NCBI RefSeq assembly: GCF_032118995.1
Contig: NC_092668.1
Span: 4,071,501-4,135,500, forward strand
Length of the DNA: 64,000 bases
Reading direction: 5' to 3'
From: Asterias amurensis
Lineage: Eukaryota > Echinodermata > Asteroidea > Forcipulatida > Asteriidae
How positions within the stretch are numbered: position 1 is the first letter of the stretch; each line of letters starts with the position of its first letter. The notes under the pieces are model-generated. The model made no database searches. It saw nothing but the letters and a program-made list of their open reading frames with translations, and was not told the DNA's origin. A program made the position numbers and the translations under genes. Positions 23,404 through 33,477 of this stretch are shown in pieces.

Positions 23404-23778
23404 AAAAGCCATGGTACACTTTCGGTAAACAGTATTGTCCAAGGCCTACACTTCGTGTATCACCACTTTTATATAAAATAACAAACCTGTGACAATTTAT
23501 GCTCAATTGGTCGTCGGAGTCGGGAGAAAATAACGGGAAAACCCACCCTTGTTTCCGCACGTTTCGCCGTGTCATGACATGTGTTTTTAATCCGTAATTC
23601 TCGATATCGAGAATTGATATTGTTTTAATGTTTTTTCAAAAAGCAAAGCATTTCGTGGAATAATATTTCGAGAGAAGTCTTTCACCATTACCTCCTGTAA
23701 ACCCTGTAAGTTATTTGTAAATCCGTGAACTTAAAAATAAGAAATATCTGTTCCGAAAGTGTCCAATGGCTTTAAAAT
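23404..23778. repeat. Family C inverted-repeat element
   Basis: Ends AAAGCCATGGTACACTTTCG and CGAAAGTGTCCAATGGCTTT. The centre is palindromic, ATTCTCGATATCGAGAATT. Internal phrases (ACAAACCTGTGACAATTTAT, CTCAATTGGTCGTCGGAGTC) parallel family A. Confidence 0.8.
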
Positions 23779-23852
23779 TATTGAACATGCTACTGGGCAC
23801 AGGCGAGCAATGCGAGGAGACTTACACGCAAACAGTTCAAGGCGATCTCCAA

Positions 23853-23945
23853 TTAAAGGCACCGGACACTATTGGTAATTAGACAAAGTAATTGTTAGCA
23901 TAGAAACTTACTTGGGAACGAGCAATGGAGAACGATTGTCACATA
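23853..23945. repeat. Family A end fragment
   Basis: One terminal repeat, ATTAAAGGCACCGGACACTA, is followed by about 70 bp of body (GGGAACGAGCAATGGAGAAC) and then unrelated sequence. Confidence 0.65.
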
Positions 23946-24019
23946 GGATGGACGCCCAAAATACGTGTACACTCGACAACATGCCATTTTTCGGCACTTA
24001 GCATTTAAAACTTAGTGGC

Positions 24020-24330
24020 TCTATTTATGTTTGGTTTTCGGTATTAATACCATGGGTTTATCTACTTGCCAGGTATATTATGTTCTTTTGAGAACTTGTC
24101 TTGCTCTATAATCTACTACCGCGGGGCGGAATTCGTGAGGATACTCAGTTCTGAAAAGAACTGTTCTGCTTTTAAACTACTACCGGGAATACTATAGATA
24201 AGCTTATATAGTGGATCGTTATTAACAATTGCTACCGCGGGGAGAGCTTTTATTGGTGTCAACGTTTCGACAAGCTTGCTATATTCATCGTCAGGATACT
24301 GGCTGTGGGTTGTGGCTCTAATTAAGTGTA
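24020..24330 (-). repeat. Dispersed repeat with TCGAAACGTTG motif, possibly Penelope-like
   Basis: The phrase TATCTACTTGCCAGGTA plus a CTACTACCGCGG tract recurs at about 35890-35945 and 56590-56655. On the minus strand at 24260-24295 it contains CCTGACGATGAA, then GTCGAAACGTTGAC. That arrangement is reminiscent of Penelope-like element terminal repeats. No reverse transcriptase frame is present. The class assignment is tentative. Confidence 0.35.
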
Positions 24331-25487
24331 CATCATAATTTCAAGCAAACTGAATAGATTAAAAACATATTTAGATATCAAGTTACAAAAAAGTGTTTGT
24401 TTATTTGAAACGGAGAAGGTGGGTGGTGGGGGGGGGGGGGTAGCTGCCGAACACCTGATCCGGAGTGTCAACCGGGTGGGTCTTACCGTCCCGTCGTGAC
24501 GGTGAAAACTTGCTGAGAGGCCGGTACCTTGGCCTGGTCACGGACTCTCCATGGAAACACAAACAGCTTGACTTCATCTTCCATAAAAAGTTGCTTAGCT
24601 GATACAATTTGCCTAAGTTGGATTGACAGTTGCACTCATAAGAAAATAAGCACGCGTCAGTGTGAACTTTATAATTATATTACAATATTATATTATATTT
24701 TATAATTATGCAGCAATGAAGCAATAATTTACATGAGATTGTTTAGCAGGTAAACCAAAATTGCTTAGCATGTTTTGAGAGGGTGCCAGCGGTTCGCACG
24801 AGATAAACATGCAGGGGCTAGAAACCAGCTTCTGACACCGGTGCTTAGCACCGTTCATCGCTCACTCGCAGACGGATTTACGCACATTATAAATACATTC
24901 AGCCCCGAGGGTTGCAACTACTGCGTAAACTAATCACACAACAGTTTATACATTGGGTTTTCCGTACATCATTTCTCTTTTCAAATATAAACATTTTGTG
25001 GTTGATATCACACAAAGCTACCTAGGGGCAAAAGGGCAAATCCTCGATCCCCTCCGATTTATAGAGCTTTAGGACGACCGGCTCCGTGGGTATATGGACA
25101 CACATCACCGGAACTGAGTGATACACAGCCGGCTTCAAACGGAACAAAAGCAGCCGGAAATAACCCCACATAATACACCTCGGTGAAGTGACTCGAATAA
25201 TGGCGAATTGTCTGCAACAATAATTGTGTTTGTCAAGAGCAAACCGTAGATGAAATAATCCGCACAATTTGAAACGGGTTTTGATAATGGCGCGCATTCA
25301 TATACCGTCTGCATGCGCGACTTGATGTGACATCATGATGCGTATTGGTGTGGAACTAACTATAGAGATAGATTGAGGCTGGAGAGTCATTAACATACAT
25401 TCAATGACGTTTCATTCAATCAAGGACAAACCCTTCTAATAAAGACGCTGCCAACCGTAAACAGAACAACACTTTGTCTCGCGGCTC
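24331..25487. other. Region upstream of protease 2, no gene seen
   Basis: Contains a poly-G run at about 24428-24440 and a fragment resembling family E near 24740-24775. A 91-codon minus-strand frame at 25022-25297 has no recognisable domain and was not accepted as a gene. Confidence 0.35.
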
Positions 25488-25495
25488 TATAAAAA
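25488..25495 (+). promoter_or_regulatory. Candidate TATA box of protease 2
   Basis: TATAAAAA, 97 bp upstream of the chosen start codon, which would give a 5' leader of roughly 65 nt. It also argues against an in-frame ATG at 25474, which lies upstream of it. Confidence 0.55.
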
Positions 25496-25584
25496 GGACA
25501 AACTTCTTCTGTTGGTGGTTAGTCAGAGTTGAAACACTGGGATATAATTATCTATTTTTATTTTTTTTAAACGAGAGGCCGAAA

Positions 25585-28500
25585 ATGCTGGGGAAACGCC
25601 GCGGGTTGTATATGCTGTTCTTGTGGTGCATCGTGGCTGGAGTTTGTTTGCCTCAATCCTCAACAAATGCTGCATCAACTAAACGTAGGAAAACCAACCG
25701 TAAAAGAAAGGTAAGTCTAGTTTTTTTAAACACATTTATTTTGCTCTTCCTTGCTCAATTGGGACATTTCTAAGGGGCGTTTTCATCCTATGTATATATA
25801 ATGTTTAAACTTGTTCATATTTTTTGTATAGCAAATATTTGTACAAAGAGTACACATAATCGACACAAAGGAACATTGGCGTTGATGTTTGATTTTCATA
25901 ATCAGATGTCGGTCACCCCACTTAAAAACTTATTAGAGATTAGTCAACTTTAGACTCTAGAACGTTGGTGTCCGCTTCATGAGCAGAACAAAAAATGTGA
26001 ATACGGCTACCAAATAAAGGAAGATAAAATGTGGTGAAAGCAACACAAAATACAGCCGGTGAAAACCACCAATTGTTAACGACAAAAGCAGGGGAACGAA
26101 CTTTCTCACCAGACACCAAAAACGTAAAGTTAGCTTTGAGACCTCTTATAGTAGTGCATTTGTTTCTGTTTTAGACGAGACCATCCTCTCGTTTCGAAGA
26201 CATTATTCCTCCAGTGGCGCCCGTGGAGCAAGAAAGGCAACTTCTGCCTTCTCAAGATGTTTACGAAGATATGGTGGATCGTCCTTACCCAAAGCGGTTA
26301 CCAGTCGGTAAGGCCGTGCACCAACTAACATCATTAAATAATAATTTTAAAAAACACACATTTTTTTTACCATAAATAAAATGTTTGCATGGATATACTT
26401 TGGGTATTTGTCCAAGACCAGTATTTTCGATTGGTGTATCCCCAACGTAACAACAAACATGTGGAAATGTGGGCTCAATTAGTCACCCAAGTTTCAAGAA
26501 AATAATGAAAGGAAACAAAACCGTTGTTGCATAGAAAGTATGTGCTTTCAGATGCCTTTTAGAAATGCTTCATTCCTGAAGCCTTTCTCAGATTCAAATT
26601 TTGGGGTGAAACAAAAACCTCTTTCTCTAAAACTACATTACTGTCCTCAAGCTCCTAACATGTTTTATTTCTATCAATAGTCTCCAGTTTAATAAGTAAG
26701 AAAAACCTGTTGCCTAAGAAAACGCTTCATTTCTGAAGCCTTTCTCAGATTCAAATGTTGGGTGAACAAATGACCTCTTTCTATAAAACTACATTACTTC
26801 AAAGAGGGTTGTTGCTAACGATGTTTTATATACTACCAATAGCCTCCAGTTTAACAAGTAAGAAGAACAAAACTGTTGCATAAAATTCTGTGCTTTCAGA
26901 TGCCTTAAAAACGCTTCCTTCCTGAAAAACTTTCTCATATTCAAATTTTGGGTTAACAAATTACCTCTTTCTCTAAAACTACATTACTTCAAAGAGGGTC
27001 AGTTCTAACAATGTTTTATAATATCTAATAGCTCTCCATTGCTCTTTACCAAACAAGTTTTTTTTTATGGTTAATAACGTTTGGAATTATGACCAAAAGG
27101 ATATCCGACCTTTAACGATTTAGCAAACAGTTTACCAAAGGGCGAATTGACACCAGTAATTTTTAATCACGATTGACAAACAAAATTAGTATAAAACCAA
27201 AGGAATTATCAAACTAGAAACTCTGAAGGACTGTTGGGTTGGGTATCATTAAACGAAAACAACAACCACAAATACAGTTGTATAGTATTTTTTATAAATG
27301 AAATTATTCATTAGACTAATATTTATGTTCATTACTTTTGACCGAATGATTGTTCTTTAATCATCTACTTTTCATTTTTTTAAAGGCAAATTACACCTTT
27401 GGCTTTCAGAGCCGACTTTTCAGTATTTAAAGGCAAATTATACATTTGGCTTTCGGAACCGTTTGATTTTGTTAATCATATTCAAGTGTAGATGTAGGCC
27501 TACAAAAAACGTACATGTGAAAATTTTATTTCAAAAGGTAGTCGCGTGTTTTTGTTTTTTTAGATACCGCCGAAAATCCGGAGCGAGCGTTAGGAATAGT
27601 GTTACTTAATAGGAATACACAATATGATAAACGTTACCGCAGTAACGCTTATCAGATTCCAATTTCGGAGGCATAAAAAACTGATGTATATTTTGTAAAT
27701 AACCACATTTTTGAAGTGAAATGTTTCTCGAAAAATGCTTTAATCGAAAGCTGCTGTTATAGGCTTCTATATAACCAACAGTTTTTTTTTTAAATTGTCA
27801 TTAGTTTTAAAGACACTGGACACTATTGGTAATTGTCAAAGACCAGTCTTCTCACTTGGTGTATCTCAACATGCATAAAATAACTAACCTGTGAAAAATT
27901 GAGCTCAATTAGTGGTCGAAGTTGCGAGATAATAATGAAAGAAAAAAAACCCCTTGTCACACGAAGTTGTGTGCTTTCAGATGCTTGATTTCGAGACCTC
28001 AAGTTATAACTGAGGTCTCTTGAGTAATTACCAATAGTGTCCACTGCCTTTAATCGTGAACTGATAACCAAACGTAGACCTTCCCTTCAACACAGGCTAA
28101 TTTGAACAAAATAGTCTGCCCCTTCCTTAGGTATATATTGAGGAATCCGCATCCCTTCTATCACACACAATTAAGGCACGTGGCAAAAACATGGCGGAAC
28201 ATTATTGCATGCACAAGCCATGCAGCTCCCCGCCATTGAGTTCCATAGAGAGACGAAATTTCTAAGCCCGGCATTGTGTGTCTACTTCTTTACAACAAGA
28301 CGAATAAAAAACCAATATCTGTTTCGTGAAGTTTGTTTGCATTTTACTCGGGGCAGAAAATGGGTCACGAAAAATCATCAGCCAGCTCACACGCTTCGAA
28401 GAAACTGCCGAGCCGTCTCATACACGAGGACAATGACTGCGATAATAACTGAAATTATGCGGGCAATTTTTGGACATAAATCATTTGTTAATCTCGAGAG

Positions 28501-31500
28501 CAAACACAACCGCATCATAATGCCGAAACCCACACAGAGTTTGATTTTGTGGGTACGGACTTCGTTTCATGAATTCATAAAAGAAGCAGTTAAACTTGAC
28601 CTGGTTTTTCCTTTTGTGAAGAATTAGTTTATGAATTTCACCAGAAACGAGCAGCTGCAGTAAAAATGAACAATATTATTTTTTTCTTTTTAATAAACAG
28701 GAGATACTTGTCGGGAAATTATTACGGCATACACTTTCAACCTTTGAATATTATGCTCTCTCGTTGAACCAAGATAGTACACATTTGAAATTATTTTCAT
28801 TGATTTTTTTTTCTTGACTAGTTCTCGAATATCTTTGGACTCAGTAGTTGTACATATTTTTTGTTTTATTCTCCTTTGTTTCACAAATTATTCTCCATAT
28901 TGACATGGAGATAAGTATTGATTCAGTTAACAAATTAAATGGTATACGCGAGAGCTGAAAAAGGGTTGCGACAATTTACAATTTGAAGCTATATTGTGTA
29001 AAACAAATTAAACACGCATTCGCGAATACAGGGTGCCAGACTAACCCTTCCTATTGCTGTATTTGGATCAAAAATGGCGTCAAATAACCACGTGACCAAA
29101 CAAAACTCCTCCCTCCATGTCGCAACTCTCTCAAAATATAGCTCTGGTGTAAACCTATAGCCTCAATGACAAAGTTATTCTGGCGCTGTTCTGTTACTCC
29201 TTTTTTCGAAATTTGTCATTATTGGTCGCAATAGCCGACCGATGACATAAAAATTGTTTCGAAAAAAAGGAGCACAGCGCCCCACACCTGTGTGTCTACT
29301 CAAAGTCAAGGTATAGCAGAGGTAATTTTAATAGCAGAACTGCTATTTAATGCTTTAATGCCCATGAATGAAGAAAAAGTAAAGCAGTTTACGAACTGCG
29401 GCTGCCCATCTCTCCAAACTAGAACATACAAACTGACTTATTACGATGTCAAACCTTCACCTGTAGAGTCTTGCTTGATATTGCTGACCTCCAAACGTGA
29501 AATGGTTGACGTTCCTAAATCAAGCCATCCACTTGTCACTTTAATGGTTACCAGAAAAAAAGGTCAATATTTAGACTACGAAGTGACCCTTTATACGTAA
29601 TGTGCCCCCCTCCTCCAAAACAAAGAAAATCCCATCCAATACATGAATTTTGTTTACTGTTATGATAAGTCTAAATAAACACAATGAGAGCTTTAACTCT
29701 AATAGTCATTTCTTCACACTATAATTGAAACCTCCTCCAAAAATCTTATTATGAAAATATTCTTTTAACCTTCGATTAGTCTCAAAGTTTTACGAGATTT
29801 TCCACGCTAGATTTGTCACGAATCTAACACCGAGTTGACAAGGACAATGGACTACGTACCTTACCGTGTCCCGAGCAGTTTCCACCCGTCCCCTTGGGTA
29901 TGGATTGACCCTCCAGAGGGGTCATATATTGGGCTTATATTGCCCCCCTCGGACAAAAAACGCGGAGACGATGACAGTTCCAATTAGTTATTTGTAGCCA
30001 CTACATGACAGGTGGGTGGGAAAAGGGATTTACAATAAATTTGAGGTTGTAAAAAATGCCCGCTTGAGAATTCCTGGAAACTTGACAAATTACTATTTCC
30101 GACGCCATAGTGTACTAACATAACCTAAAGCTAAAGCTTGGAAAATTAGGGGGGAAAGGTTTAATTAAGGAAAAACACGATTTGTTGAGAGAGGGGACCT
30201 CGGTTCGTGACCACATGAAATTACTACTGCACACGAGTTATTTTTGGTTTACTTTAAAAACAATAATTACTTTTCAGTTCGCGACCACACGAAATTACTA
30301 GGCTACTGCACACGAGTAATTTTTGATTTACTTTAAAAAAAAAACTTGTGTAAAATATGCAAAAAATAGTTAATGGCCTGACGCTTCGACACCAACAGCT
30401 AGTTCTAATTTTCTACTTTTGTGTGTGTTTGAATCACCAGCTGGACTGACAAAGTGCGGGCGTCGACCAACGAATCCCTACCGTCGATTTCGACGAGTGG
30501 TCGGCGGGCTAAGTGCCGGGACACGCTGGCCGTGGCAAGCACAGATCATTCGAGTGAACGCTCTGAAGGCAGAGACGCATCATTGTGGAGGCACGCTTAT
30601 CGATAGGATGCATGTACTGACGGCAGCACACTGCTTTGATGGGTAGGTGTGGCTACAAATAGGGGCGTGTCTTACTAGGCTAGGGGAGGGGGGGACACCT
30701 GGGTACCACCACCCCTCCCCCCACCCACAAAACAAACAAGTACATGTACATACTTTAACACACTTTTCTCCTATTGTCTAGAAACACCCCTTGAAATCCT
30801 CCCCACAGAATTCCTAAGATTCCAAGCAAATAAAAAGGGGGGGGGGGGGCTACATGGGTGTATTTGCTATAAAATTTGTATTTTTCTTTGACTTGATTAT
30901 TCTCCTGTGTATTTTTCATATTTTGGAGGCGTTTCTTTGCATTTTGGAGATGTTCTTTGCAATATGGCCTTTTGAAAAACAACTTTGGTTTAAGGGCAAC
31001 CATGTATTTATAAACAAGTTTAAGTTATTAATGCATGGATAACCATGTCTGTCATACAAGGGCATGTAAACATTGAAAGCTATAGGGCCTAATACGCATG
31101 TAATACGGGAGGCAGGGGGGGGGGACTGGATGGAAAGGGGTGGGGCTTCATGGATAAAAGGGGGGTATTAAACCCACCTCACTCCATCGGGAGAGTGGGA
31201 TAACTTAGCATGAAGTTATAAACTACACGTATTTTCATCAGGAGTATGTTTATCTCAACTGTGTTTGTTTACTTTTTTTCTTCAAAACCAGGTATCATAA
31301 AGACGACTTCACCATTCGTCTTGGTCAACATGATCGCTCCACGGCCGAGGCCCCAGAGCAAGACTTCGCCATTGGTTGTCTGGACATCCACCCTCACTAT
31401 CGCCCTCTACAAGCAGGGAATGGCTACGCAAACGACATCGCGCTCATTACACTCCGAGGGAAGGTGAAAGGCCACAAGGGGGCGCTGTTCAATGATCACG

Positions 31501-32376
31501 TGTTACCGGCTTGCCTGCCAGAACCCGACGAGTTCAAGATTGGATCCAATTGCTGGGTGACTGGCTGGGGTTATTCAAGTACGTACTCTACTTCAACTTT
31601 ACAGTGCACTATTAACATGTGTCTGTCGTGGCCTAGCGCTTAAAGGGACAACCTGCTTCGAATCGGGCGAGTTGGTCTTTGAAAAGCGTTTGAACTGCAT
31701 GACAAACTTTGTACAAGTACACCGTTTTTTCAGTTTGCTATAAAATAAATTTTCAAAGAAAAGAGAGGAAATCAACAGACAGCTCAAAAGTTGTAAAAGC
31801 TACAGACAACATGTAACATTTTAACTTGTTACATTGTAACATACAAGGTTTTACATTTTATGTTTTACATAACATGTAACATTGTTGATACATGTAACAA
31901 GTAATACATGTACATTATTAACATAGCACACTCTAATCATCTCTTCACCAAGTGTATTAAAATGTACTCTGAGACGATAACAAATCTCCTTTTCTTTCTT
32001 GTTTACAGATTTCAGCGACCTTGTCCACAGCTCCTTCCCGATCATCTTAAACGAAGCCGCGGTTCCCCTCCAGCCCCAGAAGATCTGTCGCAATCTTTAC
32101 GGCCAACAGATCTCCAGTAAGACTCTCTGCGCCGGGCAGTTTGGGACTCGAACCCGGGCCGACACCTGTAAAGGGGACAGCGGGGGCCCGTTGGTATGCG
32201 AACGATACGGTGTGTGGAAAGTCTGGGGCATCACCTCCTGGGGTATGGACGCTTTGTGTAACGAGAATCCGCTAGCTGGAGCGATCCCGGGAGTTTATAC
32301 CAAGGTGGATAAATTCTTGAACTGGATCGAGAGAAGGAAGGAGAGGCGGAGACGGAAGCCAGTCTGCATCAACTAA
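25585..32376 (+). CDS. Trypsin-like S1A serine protease zymogen 2 (5 exons)
   Basis: Tandem paralogue of protease 1, 371 aa. Exons: 25585-25710, 26175-26307, 30441-30642, 31292-31578 and 32009-32376; GT..AG introns in phases 0,1,2,1, exactly as in its neighbour. The signal peptide is residues 1 to about 29 (basic GKRRG, then [15 protein letters not shown]). The propeptide begins very basic ([10 protein letters not shown], residues 33-42), is acidic in the middle (EDIIPP.., QDVYEDMVD), and ends PYRRFRR before VVGG at Val106. Its R-x-R-R ending fits a furin-like convertase site. The triad is His150, Asp202 and Ser307, with S1 Asp301, so trypsin-like specificity is expected. The same twelve-cysteine set as protease 1 is kept, including the extra Cys183 and a C-terminal Cys in PVCIN. 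The tail before it is basic ([10 protein letters not shown]). Biological role unknown; immune or developmental proteolysis would be guesses. Confidence 0.9.
26385..27115. repeat. Family A-like element with internal triplication
   Basis: The A-type left part (TTGTCCAAGACCAGT, CAATTAGTCACCCAAGTTTC) is followed by three copies of a 140-165 bp block containing GAAGCCTTTCTCAGATTCAA (third copy degenerate), CTCTTTCT and AAAACTACATTACT. The blocks are at about 26560-26700, 26715-26870 and 26880-27040. Confidence 0.7.
27806..28056. repeat. Family A element with internal deletion
   Basis: Both ends are present (TTTTAAAGACACTGGACACT; AATAGTGTCCACTGCCTTTA). The right half jumps from the central GAGGTCTC palindrome straight to GAGTAATTACCAATAG, losing about 130 bp. 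Confidence 0.8.
28057..30430. other. Remainder of protease 2 intron 2
   Basis: Apart from an inverted pair near 29180-29285 (GGCGCTGTTCTGTTACTCCT against GGAGCACAGCGCC) and a tandem phrase near 30205-30340 (CACGAAATTACTA..CTGCACACGAGT twice), nothing is recognised. Confidence 0.4.
30441..30642 (+). CDS. Protease 2 exon 3: furin-type activation site, catalytic His
   Basis: Residues 87-154. Cys92 is the propeptide cysteine. RRFRR-VVGG is the activation junction, with Arg at P1, P2 and P4. His150 lies in LTAAHC. The acceptor is TCACCAG and the donor GGGTAGGT. Confidence 0.9.
31292..31578 (+). CDS. Protease 2 exon 4: catalytic Asp
   Basis: Residues 155-249, with the extra Cys183 (IGCLDIH), catalytic Asp202 (ANDIALI), Cys228 (LPACLPE) and Cys241 before WVTGWGY. 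The donor CAAGTACGT lies at the same codon position as in protease 1. Confidence 0.9.
32009..32376 (+). CDS. Protease 2 exon 5: catalytic Ser and S1 pocket
   Basis: Residues 250-371. Asp301 and Ser307 lie in [11 protein letters not shown]. The 220 loop is long (MDALC then NENPLAGAI), then PGVYTKV. The C-terminal helix is highly basic and ends with a cysteine. Confidence 0.92.
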
Positions 32377-32552
32377 AGATGATTTACTTATTTTGGTGTT
32401 GAACGGAGAAAAACTTGTCTAGAGCGGGATTTGAACCAATGACCTCCAGATTTAGAGTGGGATTTGAACCAATGACCCCCAGATTAATGAGGAAAGCGGC
32501 TGATAATGGCATATCTGGTTCAAGATGACACTGGATTCTGAATGATTCAGAG

Positions 32553-32725
32553 TAGACAAGTCGTTAAATCGGCCCCACGCGCTGAGATAGTGCTCTCGCG
32601 AGATCACTGCTCTTGCGCGAACTGATGGCTCCCCGATTTCGACTCCTCATAATCTCGCGAGAGCAGTGTTCTCGCGAGAGCACTATCTCAGCGCGTGGGG
32701 CCGATTTAACGACTTGTCCACAAGT
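32553..32725. repeat. Long GC-rich hairpin
   Basis: The left arm GACAAGTCGTTAAATCGGCC continues through CCACGCGCTGAGATAGTGCT and CTCGCGAGA. The right arm from about 32650 is its near-exact inverse, ending GTCGTTAAATCGGCC reversed as GGCCGATTTAACGACTTGTC. Arm length is about 70 bp with a loop near 32610-32645. Confidence 0.85.
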
Positions 32726-33231
32726 CTAGATTCAGAGCAGTTCAATAAGAACCAACAGCATTAAAGGAACACGTTGCCTTGGATCGATCATGTTGGTCTT
32801 TGAAAAGCATTTGTTAACATTTGTTATAAAATGCACATGGTTAGAAAGATGTTTTAAAAGTAGAATACAATGATCCACACAAATTTGCCTTGAAATTGCG
32901 TGGTTCTCCTTTTACTTTGCTAACTAAACACGGTCGGCCATTTATGGGAGTCAAAAACACTTGAAAGGGAGATAGATCTATAGGAAAAATTCAACAAAGC
33001 CTCTAAACCTCAAACTTTGTCCACTGTTAACTTCCAAAAATTATTTTGCTTGTAAAAGTAAATCACCACCTTAGAAAAAGTGAAATGTGCTCTCAATTCA
33101 AGTAAGGTTTACTAATGTAAATAAAATCGCAAGGTTGTGAAATAAACAATAATGAATCCTTATAGGGCTGTAAGTGTAAGGATGCTAAAAACTGTGAAGT
33201 AAGGCCATACTCGAATTTGCGGCTACAGCTA

Positions 33232-33477
33232 AGGGCCCAATTTCATAGAGCTGCTTAAGCACAAAATTTTGCTTAAGCAAAAAATTCATTGCTTAGTAAA
33301 ATCAGATTACCGGCCAAGACTCCACTCAATTGTTATGCTAAGTAAACAACAGCTAAGTACTAGTCATAAGCAATGTATATGGCATGAAATTTTGGCCAGT
33401 AACATGTGTAAAATAAGCGAGCTATTTTCGTGCTTAAGCAAACTTTTTGCTTAAGCAGCTCTATGAAATTGACCCCT
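33232..33477. repeat. Family E foldback element
   Basis: Ends AGGGCCCAATTTCATAGAGC and GCTCTATGAAATTGACCCCT. The body is almost the reverse complement of the element at 8027-8276, which is expected for an imperfect palindrome inserted in either orientation. Confidence 0.8.

Larger units (their letters stand above)
26308..30440 (+). other. Intron 2 of protease 2 (4.1 kb)
   Basis: Phase 1 intron with an expanded A-like element at 26385-27115 and a shortened A element at 27806-28056. A 140-codon frame at 28205-28627 (plus) has no recognisable domain, and none is visible elsewhere. The T-rich acceptor lies at 30430-30440. Confidence 0.65.

Noticed and set aside
25022..25297. 91-codon minus-strand frame upstream of protease 2
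   Set aside because: No recognisable family and it sits in a probable regulatory stretch.
25474..25584. In-frame upstream start for protease 2
   Set aside because: A TATA box at 25488 lies inside it, and starting at 25585 gives a standard signal peptide.
28205..28627. 140-codon frame in protease 2 intron 2
   Set aside because: No domain or transposase motif, and no splice-site context linking it to the host gene.
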